Below are positions 19,451-25,705 of a DNA stretch of 42,569 nt, one piece after another. Source of the DNA: a virus; the IMG/VR virus record IMGVR_UViG_3300009528_000023, positions 1 through 42,569 of that record; one strand, 5' to 3'. The notes under the pieces were generated by a model. It was not told where the DNA came from, searched no databases, and saw nothing but the letters and a program-made list of their open reading frames with translations. How positions within the stretch are numbered: the stretch's first letter is position 1; each line of letters starts with the position of its first letter. The position numbers were made by a program, and so were the translations under genes.

Positions 19451-19900
19451 ATGTTAGAAGAAACTATTAAGAGAATAAAGGAAACCCCTTTGCTTAACAT
19501 AAGTACTGCTGAAAGCCAATTCAGCCTATCTGATTTAGCTATACTGCCCAAGAACCAAAAGGGGGGCCGTAAGAAGCAAACTCATTACAGGACCGAAGCC
19601 ATACAAAGGCTACACGAAAATGTACTCAATGCTGTAAGGGTAATAGGCAGGGCAGTCAAGGGGAAGAAGGACATCTCCTGGCTACAGTTCCAGGCTGCCA
19701 CATACAATATAGATCAGGTAGTAGGGAAGTCTAAGGTAAGGATTGAAGCTGACATAGGGGAGAAGTCTTTTGACCGGCTATTAAAGATGGCCTTGGAGTC
19801 ACAGAGGCAATTACCGGAAGGCACGATAGAAGGAGAGTATAAGGAGATAGATGTACAAGAACAAAGAAGCACAGAGGGAAGCAGTAAGGAAAGCAGTTAA
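19451..19900 (+). CDS. Possible small terminase subunit
   Basis: A 149-residue protein. Residues about 20-45 are basic with GGRKKQTHYR. A helical core follows (HENVLNAVRVIGRAVKGKKD), then the segment NIDQVVGKSKVRIEADIGEK before a polar tail. The order 'charged linker, helix, [IL]D-x2-[VL]GK[SP]K, acidic end' is common in phage small-terminase-like proteins, which bind the packaging site. It lies some 2.5 kb from the large terminase, with small genes between, which is unusual. The evidence is pattern only; an unrelated DNA-binding protein is possible. Confidence 0.45.
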   Translation: MLEETIKRIKETPLLNISTAESQFSLSDLAILPKNQKGGRKKQTHYRTEAIQRLHENVLNAVRVIGRAVKGKKDISWLQFQAATYNIDQVVGKSKVRIEADIGEKSFDRLLKMALESQRQLPEGTIEGEYKEIDVQEQRSTEGSSKESS

Positions 19901-20105
19901 TAAACATCGCAAGGGTATTACATCGGGTATTACAAATGGGGGTATTACAGACAAAGGCGTTACGAAACCTGTAATACTATCAGATGGTCAACTATGGTAC
20001 CCGAACAACTATGGCTATCATCCGAAGGAATGTCAGTGCAATGCTCATAATGACAGGACCTGGATGACTGACACCGATTACCTGGGGATGATCACTCCTT
20101 TATAG
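19851..20105 (+). CDS. Small protein with repeated Gly-Ile-Thr segment
   Basis: An 84-residue protein overlapping the end of the previous gene by 50 bases, behind AAGGAG. It starts MYKNKEAQREAVRKAVNKHR (a helix pattern seen in many small phage proteins). Then comes GITSGITNGGITDKGVTK, in which the first three Gly-Ile-Thr units are encoded by near-identical GGGTATTACA repeats. A Cys-x-Cys near the end may bind metal. Function is unknown. Confidence 0.6.
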   Translation: MYKNKEAQREAVRKAVNKHRKGITSGITNGGITDKGVTKPVILSDGQLWYPNNYGYHPKECQCNAHNDRTWMTDTDYLGMITPL

Positions 20106-20128
20106 TGCGAACCCAGGTAATCCTTATA

Positions 20129-20140
20129 ACGTATATACGT
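20129..20140. promoter_or_regulatory. Perfect 12-base palindrome, possible operator
   Basis: ACGTATATACGT lies in the 190-base gene-free stretch 20106-20296. The rest of that stretch holds a weak inverted repeat GGGGT/ACCCC near 20215-20240 and the promoter at 20269. No gene is visible. Confidence 0.4.
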
Positions 20141-20268
20141 AGGGGATAGGCAGGAGTTAAACCTTCCCAAGAAAACGCCCAGGTTGAGCTGAGGGGTAGG
20201 CTTAATCTTACGGGGTATAGAGTATATATAGACCCCTGTTCCACGAATTATGAAAAACGAATTGCCTG

Positions 20269-20277
20269 TGTTATAAT
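20269..20277 (+). promoter_or_regulatory. Extended -10 promoter
   Basis: TGT-TATAAT at 20269-20277 is followed by CAGGAGG and the ATG at 20297. No convincing -35 is seen, as is usual for extended -10 promoters. Confidence 0.6.
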
Positions 20278-20296
20278 AAGCAACAGGAGGATAGGC

Positions 20297-20506
20297 ATGA
20301 GGATAACTGAGGGAGCCAGGCGGAAAAGGAGAGTAATTTACAAAGCCCCCAGGAGGGAGGAAATACGCAGGCCGAAGGCACCCCCACCCAAACCCATTCA
20401 GAGGGTAACTACTGGCAAAGCTGGGCCTCTCTCTCCATTATACTTAGCTGGAAAGGGGTCAGGTTTACCTGTTCATATTTGGAGAAAGATTAAAAGGCAG
20501 AGATAG
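20297..20506 (+). CDS. Small very basic protein
   Basis: A 69-residue protein rich in Arg, Lys and Pro (GARRKRRVIYKAPRREEIRR). It is probably disordered in part and able to bind nucleic acid. It is the first gene behind the promoter at 20269. Function is unknown. Confidence 0.6.
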   Translation: MRITEGARRKRRVIYKAPRREEIRRPKAPPPKPIQRVTTGKAGPLSPLYLAGKGSGLPVHIWRKIKRQR

Positions 20507-20563
20507 AATAACCCCTGTTATATGATATACTAATATTGAATTGTGTAGAAAGGAGGGAGGAAG

Positions 20564-20731
20564 ATGGAGAAGGAAGTAGCGGTAAGGGAATGGTGTCTTG
20601 AGAGGGCGATGTTATATCTAAAAGACAACAATATTGACCCTGACCGCATAATGGACACTGCCGATATGTTTGAAGTGTATATTAACACTGGCAAAGTCCC
20701 CAAGCGTATAACAGTCAGCAACCCAAAGTGA
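20564..20731 (+). CDS. Small unknown protein
   Basis: A 55-residue helical protein (MEKEVAVREWCLERAMLYLK) preceded by AAAGGAGGGAGG. It ends with a beta-like VPKRITVSNPK. No family is recognised. Confidence 0.6.
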   Translation: MEKEVAVREWCLERAMLYLKDNNIDPDRIMDTADMFEVYINTGKVPKRITVSNPK

Positions 20732-20751
20732 ATTACCTAGGAGGGGGTAGT

Positions 20752-20979
20752 ATGAGATTAGAGAAGATGGTACAAGATATGACTGAGCCGAAGGGGTTTT
20801 TAACCTGGGTTAATGAGATACCTAAGGAAGAGCGATGGTTATGGGAAGACCCGATAGCTCTTGAAACGGTTATGAGAGGGCTTGAGGATGCAAAGGAAGG
20901 CAGAATATCAAAGATAGATGCTGAGTTACTAAGGGATGAAGAATTAGATATAGAGGATGATTTAATACCTGACTTTTAA
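20752..20979 (+). CDS. Small acidic protein
   Basis: A 75-residue acidic protein from ATG 20752 behind GGAGGGGG; a GTG at 20728 is in frame but overlaps the upstream stop and has no site. EWLWEDP-type and LEDAKEGRISKIDAELL segments resemble the DNA-associated acidic domains of small antitoxin-like proteins, but no partner toxin is seen. The role is unknown. Confidence 0.6.
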   Translation: MRLEKMVQDMTEPKGFLTWVNEIPKEERWLWEDPIALETVMRGLEDAKEGRISKIDAELLRDEELDIEDDLIPDF

Positions 20980-20988
20980 GGAGGTAAT

Positions 20989-21186
20989 ATGGCAAGGATT
21001 CAAAATGGTGGGAGGAGACCTTTAAGAACCAAATCAGTCTTAGGGCAGGCTGGCAGGCCAGCGACTCCGAAGTTTGATGCTTTAAGAGGGCTCAAGGGGA
21101 AACCTGACAAGACTATAATTGATGTCCTGGTAGCCAGGAGGAAGGCCGTAGAGGATGCGATAAGGATTTTTAGACAGAGGAAATAG
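20989..21186 (+). CDS. Small basic protein
   Basis: A 65-residue protein with a Gly/Arg/Pro-rich start (MARIQNGGRRPLRTKSVLGQ) and a C-terminal basic helix. It is preceded by GGAGG. The stop is at the left edge of a repeated element. Function is unknown. Confidence 0.6.
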   Translation: MARIQNGGRRPLRTKSVLGQAGRPATPKFDALRGLKGKPDKTIIDVLVARRKAVEDAIRIFRQRK

Positions 21187-21220
21187 GGGTGCAAATCCCT
21201 AGTCACAGTTATATAGGGGG
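21186..21220 (+). repeat. 35-base repeat, copy 1
   Basis: The core CAAATCCCTAGTCACAGTTA recurs with few changes at 21626-21660. Each copy lies directly before a small gene and ends in a purine-rich ribosome site. A shorter inverted version (ATAACTGTGATGGGA) lies at 21461-21475. Confidence 0.65.
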
Positions 21221-21225
21221 ATGAT

Positions 21226-21462
21226 ATGAGGAAATTACCCTTACTTTTGGTTGAATGGGATGATTGTGTAACCGATTCCCGTTGGCAAGATGTTAATACG
21301 GAAAGCGGAATCCATACAAACCCAGCTTACTCTGTGGGCTGGCGGGTAAAATCCAACAAGAGATATTTAGTCATATCTCCAATGCGTGATTCTACTGACA
21401 AATGCGATGACCGCATAAACATACCGAGGGGTTGTATTAAAAGTATAAGGCGATTAGAATAA
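21226..21462 (+). CDS. Small protein of the GCIKSI family
   Basis: A 78-residue protein, paralogue of the product of 16136-16393: both end in a [IV]-x-IP-[KR]-GCIKSI-[KR] motif. It is flanked by a repeated element upstream and an inverted partial copy at its stop codon. Function is unknown. Confidence 0.65.
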   Translation: MRKLPLLLVEWDDCVTDSRWQDVNTESGIHTNPAYSVGWRVKSNKRYLVISPMRDSTDKCDDRINIPRGCIKSIRRLE

Positions 21463-21482
21463 CTGTGATGGGAGAATAGGTA

Positions 21483-21641
21483 ATGAAGATAACTAAAAGT
21501 GGGTTTCGTTTTGGTAGATTTATGTTAGATATATCCTATCGTCATAGAACGATATTTTGGGCAACTGGCTATCATGAGTATTATATCCGCCTTGGTATTC
21601 CACCCAAAGCAACAAAGCATAATACAGGTTCAAGTCCCTAG
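21483..21641 (+). CDS. Small basic beta-rich protein
   Basis: A 52-residue protein (MKITKSGFRFGRFMLDISYR) lying between repeat copies; its last codons are part of copy 2. AGGTAATG gives a weak ribosome site. Function is unknown. Confidence 0.5.
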   Translation: MKITKSGFRFGRFMLDISYRHRTIFWATGYHEYYIRLGIPPKATKHNTGSSP

Positions 21642-21660
21642 TCACGGTTATATAAAGGAG
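21626..21660 (+). repeat. 35-base repeat, copy 2
   Basis: AGGTTCAAGTCCCTAGTCAC followed by GGTTATATAAAGGAG; the same core as 21186-21220, again directly before a small gene. Confidence 0.65.
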
Positions 21661-21665
21661 TGAAG

Positions 21666-21833
21666 ATGAAACGGGGATTGTCAAAGTTCAAGCGAGATTA
21701 CCACTTCAGCGATTGCTCTGTTTATAATGAACCCGCTTATCCTAATGGTAGGTGCGATTGTGGGCTAAGTGGTTGGCAATGGCTCAATCGGCTCATTAAT
21801 AGAATAACCGGCAAACTACCACATATAGTATAG
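21666..21833 (+). CDS. Small Cys-containing protein
   Basis: A 55-residue protein with YHFSDCSVYNEPAYPNGRCD and CDCG, three to four cysteines and a His that may bind zinc. It follows repeat copy 2. Function is unknown. Confidence 0.55.
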   Translation: MKRGLSKFKRDYHFSDCSVYNEPAYPNGRCDCGLSGWQWLNRLINRITGKLPHIV

Positions 21834-21854
21834 ATACCACAGAGGATACAAGAT

Positions 21855-22025
21855 ATGGAACAACTAACTGAGCTTTACATTAAGGGGAAGATTACGGACA
21901 GGATACACGAACTATCGTTAAAGTTCTCCTATGAGATGTTACACGAAGGATATAGTTTTCTCTGTCCCCGTGATATACAAAGGCGGTTTTATGAGAAGTG
22001 GGCGGAGTACGCCTTGACTAATTGA
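21855..22025 (+). CDS. Small helical protein
   Basis: A 56-residue helical protein (LTELYIKGKITDRIHELSLK). It is the last gene before two terminators. No clear ribosome site is seen beyond GAGGATACAAGAT. Function is unknown. Confidence 0.5.
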   Translation: MEQLTELYIKGKITDRIHELSLKFSYEMLHEGYSFLCPRDIQRRFYEKWAEYALTN

Positions 22026-22034
22026 CCCTAGGGC

Positions 22035-22056
22035 AACGGCTTTATGCCGTTTTATT
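22035..22056 (+). terminator. Rho-independent terminator 1 of tandem pair
   Basis: AACGGC (22035-22040) pairs with GCCGTT (22046-22051), followed by TTATT. It ends the operon of small genes. Confidence 0.75.
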
Positions 22057-22066
22057 ACCAGTCTTT

Positions 22067-22098
22067 GGGGGTGGTTTGGATTAAACCCCCCTTTTTAT
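22067..22098 (+). terminator. Rho-independent terminator 2 of tandem pair
   Basis: GGGG, a bulge and GGTTT (22067-22077) pair with AAACC-CCCC (ending at 22091), followed by TTTTTATT. It sits immediately upstream of ATG 22100, so late genes must be read from a promoter not recognised here or by antitermination. Confidence 0.75.
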
Positions 22099-22099
22099 T

Positions 22100-22201
22100 A
22101 TGAACATAGCATTGATAATATTATTGGTGGTGGGTATACCGTTAGTTTATATCGCAGCAGTAACCTATTGGGATGAGTGGATGGTGAACAGACATGGTTG
22201 A
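22100..22201 (+). CDS. Micro membrane protein 1 of three
   Basis: A 33-residue peptide with one membrane helix (IALIILLVVGIPLVYIAAV) and a polar end. It starts two bases after the terminator's T-tract, without its own ribosome site, and overlaps the next ATG by eight bases. Function is unknown. Confidence 0.5.
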   Translation: MNIALIILLVVGIPLVYIAAVTYWDEWMVNRHG

Positions 22202-22298
22202 ACCGCCTTATGGGTGGCGATATTGGGCCAGTCTTATATTAGAAATGATGATATGTGCGATATTTTGTCTTATAGTGCACGGGTTAATTAATAGATGA
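22194..22298 (+). CDS. Micro membrane protein 2 of three
   Basis: A 34-residue peptide with a helix LILEMMICAIFCLIVHGL. Its ATG lies in the end of the previous frame, and its TGA overlaps the next ATG. The strict chaining of overlapping frames suggests real translation. Function is unknown. Confidence 0.5.
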   Translation: MVEPPYGWRYWASLILEMMICAIFCLIVHGLINR

Positions 22299-22384
22299 AA
22301 AAGATTATCATAGTAATACTGCTGCCAGTTTGGTGGCTTCTCTGGTTTGTAATAGCAACAAGCCTTATTGATTTGGTGAAATGA
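22295..22384 (+). CDS. Micro membrane protein 3 of three, coupled to terminase
   Basis: A 29-residue peptide that is almost all membrane helix (IIIVILLPVWWLLWFVIA). Its TGA overlaps the ATG of the large terminase (ATGA). Like the other two it has no strong ribosome site, so the three may serve as a translational lead-in to terminase as well as encode membrane peptides. Confidence 0.5.
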   Translation: MKKIIIVILLPVWWLLWFVIATSLIDLVK

Positions 22385-23799
22385 CAGTAGAATTAGAAAC
22401 AAAAGACACTCTTATAATACAGGAATTCGCTCACAAGCATCCCGATAAGTGGATAGAAGAGGTATTTAACTGCAAACTATGGGCGATGCAGAAGGATATA
22501 GCAAGGGATGTCTTCAAGCGTCGCAGGGTAGCGGTTAAGACCTGCTCTGGAACAGGGAAGACATATATCGCTGCGAGAATAGCGTTGTGTTTCCTCTATA
22601 CATTCTATCCATCAACGGTTCTGACTACCTCTTCCTCATTCCGCCAGGTTCAACACGCTCTTTGGAGAGAGATAAACTCAGCCAAGGGGAAGGCAACCAT
22701 CCCCCTTGCAGGGAAATACACCCTCACTTCAATTGATTTAGATGATAAGTGGTTTGCCATAGGAATCTCAACAAAGGAACCAGAGCGGTTTACTGGATTA
22801 CACAATAAGCATATGTTGGTAATTGCAGATGAGGCTTCAGGTCTTGATGAAGTTATATTCGCTGCAATGGAAAACCCCCTTTCAACTGGGAACACACATC
22901 AGCTTTTAATCTCAAACCCAACTCAACCCACGGGAAGTTTCAGGGATGCGTTCTCGTCTCCCCTGTATAATACTTTCTCAATAGACGCATTCCATACCCC
23001 GAATCTTGCTGCCTTTGGGATTACGATGGATGATATGAGGAGCAATACTTGGGCGAGCAAAATTACGGACGAACTCCCATATCCTGAGTTGATAAATCCC
23101 GAAGCTGTCTATGAACAATATCTCAAGTGGGGTGAGGGTAACTGGGCGTTTCAAGTTTGGGTACTAGCTAACTTCCCCCCGACAGGAACGGATACACTCT
23201 TTTCACTTGAAGAAATTGAATCAGCAATGGAAAGGCAGATTGAGCCGAATGGAGAGTTGTTCGGGGCATTAGATGTGGCGAGATACGGTGATGATGAATC
23301 TGTTTTCGGGTTAAGGTGTGGGGACCACGTCTATCCTTTCAGGTCGTGGGCACACGCTGAGACAACTCATACAGCGGGTAGAACGATTCGTGAGATAAGG
23401 ACAAACAAACCCTATATCACCACAGTGGACTCTGTGGGTGTTGGTGGTGGTGTGTTTGATATGCTTGAAGAAGAGGGACTGAATGTAGCTGAGTTCAATG
23501 CTGGGAATGAAGCGGTTGATAAAGAACACTTTGTAAACCGTAGGGCTGAATTGTTTTGGCTTCTCAAGGACAGATTCAAGGATGAGGCCATAGACCTCCC
23601 AGATGATGATTTATTGAAAGCACAGCTTCTTGATGTTAGATATACGTATGACCGCAAGGGCAGGATGCAGATTGAATCAAAGGAACAAGCTCGCTCTAGG
23701 GGGTCAAGGTCTCCTGACAGGGCGGATGCTTTAATGATGCTCTTCGCCCCAGTTTCGCTTAGAAAACTCACCAAACCAAGACAAAAATGCTCTATATAG
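22381..23799 (+). CDS. terL: Terminase large subunit
   Basis: A 472-residue protein of normal length. The ATPase domain has Walker A TCSGTGKT (54-61) and Walker B LVIADE (146-151), followed by the SNPT coupling motif at about 178-181. The nuclease domain has acidic residues at D298 (ALDVARYGDD), D350 (TTVDSVGVGGG) and about D449 (SPDRADAL). It docks on the portal, cuts the concatemer and pumps DNA into the head. The start overlaps the preceding micro ORF. The portal gene follows after three bases. Confidence 0.95.
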   Translation: MTVELETKDTLIIQEFAHKHPDKWIEEVFNCKLWAMQKDIARDVFKRRRVAVKTCSGTGKTYIAARIALCFLYTFYPSTVLTTSSSFRQVQHALWREINSAKGKATIPLAGKYTLTSIDLDDKWFAIGISTKEPERFTGLHNKHMLVIADEASGLDEVIFAAMENPLSTGNTHQLLISNPTQPTGSFRDAFSSPLYNTFSIDAFHTPNLAAFGITMDDMRSNTWASKITDELPYPELINPEAVYEQYLKWGEGNWAFQVWVLANFPPTGTDTLFSLEEIESAMERQIEPNGELFGALDVARYGDDESVFGLRCGDHVYPFRSWAHAETTHTAGRTIREIRTNKPYITTVDSVGVGGGVFDMLEEEGLNVAEFNAGNEAVDKEHFVNRRAELFWLLKDRFKDEAIDLPDDDLLKAQLLDVRYTYDRKGRMQIESKEQARSRGSRSPDRADALMMLFAPVSLRKLTKPRQKCSI

Positions 23800-23802
23800 T
23801 AG

Positions 23803-25542
23803 GTGCTTATGGAAGAATATCTTACCAAACATAAGAGACGCAAGGATGAATTACAGGGATTATATAATAGGATGGATGCCGACAGGAAATTGTATTACCT
23901 TGAACCCTATATAATGCGCAATATTGAAACGAATCTGGCGGTGAAGGGTGTCCACAATATTACATTAAATGATGCTGCCGTATTCGCCCATCGTGCAATC
24001 GCTATTCTCTCAAGTGCTTACCAGCAGGTGGTTGTAGAGGGGAAGGGTATAGACGCAACCTATATAGAAGATTTTATTAACGCCTGTTTATGGGAGGCTG
24101 ACCAGAATCTTATAAAACAGGGATACTCAACTCTTTATGCTTGGAATTGTGAACATGTCTGCATTCGTGGGAGGTTGTCTTCAAGGAATCTTATAAGAGT
24201 TGAAAACGGAGAATTGATAATAGATGTTATGCCTTGGGATACGAAGTATGTAACGTTTGAATTTGACCGCAATGGTCTTGATATGAATGCCTATGAGACA
24301 ATTCGTGGCAAGGCTGATATAAAAGCCGAATACAACAAGGATGTTGCTGGGAAAACTGGCAAGATTCTCGATTTATGGACTCCTAAACAGAACATCATTT
24401 CCATTGAGGGGGCTGACCAAAGGACAAAACCACACAAGTATGATGAAAACCCCTGTATATACCAAAGGGTTCCCTCTGGCTCTATGTTACAGGATGAACT
24501 CGCAGAGGAACATCGTGGAGAAAGCATATTCTCCCTTGATAGGGGTATGTATCTCAATTTGAACAAAGCAGCCTCAATACTTATGACACAAAATATGCAG
24601 TCGTTTCAGGCTGGGTTGCAATTGCATAGTGAAGCTGGTTCGGGGGCTGAACTTCCAGATGATAACCCACGTGACCCAGGGCAAATGACAGCAGTTGAGA
24701 TAGGTGGTGGGTTTACGCCAATCCCAACAAACGATATGAAGATGGCTACCCGCTACCTTCTCCAGATGCTAGAGGCTAGGGCGCAAAGGGGGGCACTTTC
24801 AAATATAGATTATGGCAACCTTTCCTTCCCTCTTTCGGCAGTGGCTATTGCGAAATTAAGTGAATCAAAAGACCAGATATTCGTTCCAAGGCTAATGGCA
24901 CTTTCGCTTTACTATCAGCAGTTGGCTAAATTATTTATAAGACAATTTATTAAATACGGGAAGAGTGCGGAGTTAGGAGAGGAATCCCACCGAAGGAGTT
25001 TTGAACCCAGTAAGCTAAAGGGTAGTTACACGATAAAATTCAGGTATTTCTCACAGTCTCCTGAGCAGGAGATAGCGAATTACTCTGTAGCTGTTGCTGC
25101 TATGGCGTTTTTGTCAGAAGACACCATAAGAAAAGATATTCTTAAACTCCGTGATCCAGATGGGGAGAAATTAAAGAAGAATGCAGAAAAAGCTGCTGTG
25201 TTAGATCCAGATCCTGTGTTATATGACACTATCGTTGGGCTTTATAATGAAGATAATACAATGTCAGATATTAAGGCAGATATGCTCAAGCCCACTCTTT
25301 TGAGTAGGTTGAGACAAAAGATGAGTCCCGTTCCCCAAGCTCCCCCAGTGCAAGAAGGGAAGGGGGCACAACCACCCGAAGGTTTAGTCCCATTAATGGG
25401 CGGTGGGGGTGGTGCTGTACGAAGACCCGTCGGTAGGGGAGAGCTTGAGCCTTCAGAGGAATTTGTAAGAGATGAGGAGGAGCGAGCTGGTGCGGCTACT
25501 GCCAATAGGGAACGCCGAGCAATAGAGGGTGAAAATGTCTAA
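23803..25542 (+). CDS. Portal protein
   Basis: A 579-residue protein placed directly after the terminase and ahead of scaffold and coat. The body is alpha-beta with long helices, and the C-terminal 80 residues are Pro/Gly-rich and charged (PPVQEGKGAQPPEG, GGGGGAV), as in many portals. The portal forms the dodecameric ring through which DNA enters. The call is by position, length and general pattern; the start is an ATG or a weaker codon just after the terminase stop (first residues MLMEEYLTKHKRR). Confidence 0.8.
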   Translation: MLMEEYLTKHKRRKDELQGLYNRMDADRKLYYLEPYIMRNIETNLAVKGVHNITLNDAAVFAHRAIAILSSAYQQVVVEGKGIDATYIEDFINACLWEADQNLIKQGYSTLYAWNCEHVCIRGRLSSRNLIRVENGELIIDVMPWDTKYVTFEFDRNGLDMNAYETIRGKADIKAEYNKDVAGKTGKILDLWTPKQNIISIEGADQRTKPHKYDENPCIYQRVPSGSMLQDELAEEHRGESIFSLDRGMYLNLNKAASILMTQNMQSFQAGLQLHSEAGSGAELPDDNPRDPGQMTAVEIGGGFTPIPTNDMKMATRYLLQMLEARAQRGALSNIDYGNLSFPLSAVAIAKLSESKDQIFVPRLMALSLYYQQLAKLFIRQFIKYGKSAELGEESHRRSFEPSKLKGSYTIKFRYFSQSPEQEIANYSVAVAAMAFLSEDTIRKDILKLRDPDGEKLKKNAEKAAVLDPDPVLYDTIVGLYNEDNTMSDIKADMLKPTLLSRLRQKMSPVPQAPPVQEGKGAQPPEGLVPLMGGGGGAVRRPVGRGELEPSEEFVRDEEERAGAATANRERRAIEGENV

Positions 25543-25705
25543 GGCAACAGTAGATGCGAAAATATCAAAATTGAATAAAGAAATAGACGCAATTTTGAAT
25601 CAGCAAACCCCACAAGGCGGGAATGCAAGATCGATGAATAGTTTAAGGGCTTTTATAAACAGAATGAAGGGGGTAAAGCGTGGCGGTAGTCCAACCCCTC
25701 GGTAA
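25535..25705 (+). CDS. Small protein between portal and giant gene
   Basis: A 56-residue charged helical protein (KATVDAKISKLNKEIDAIL) that overlaps the portal end and the start of the giant gene. The AAGGGGG ribosome site of the giant gene lies within it. It may be a small head-assembly factor; no family is recognised. Confidence 0.5.
   Translation: MSKATVDAKISKLNKEIDAILNQQTPQGGNARSMNSLRAFINRMKGVKRGGSPTPR

Noticed and set aside
20752-20979. Toxin-antitoxin pair with the neighbouring small gene
   Set aside because: The acidic product looks antitoxin-like, but the adjacent genes show no toxin fold or motif and the order is not informative.
21186-21660. tRNA T-arm-like sequences (GGTTCAAGTCCC and GGGTGCAAATCCC)
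   Set aside because: No acceptor stem, D-arm or anticodon arm can be folded around either copy, and the second lies partly in a gene. They are better explained as a repeated leader element.
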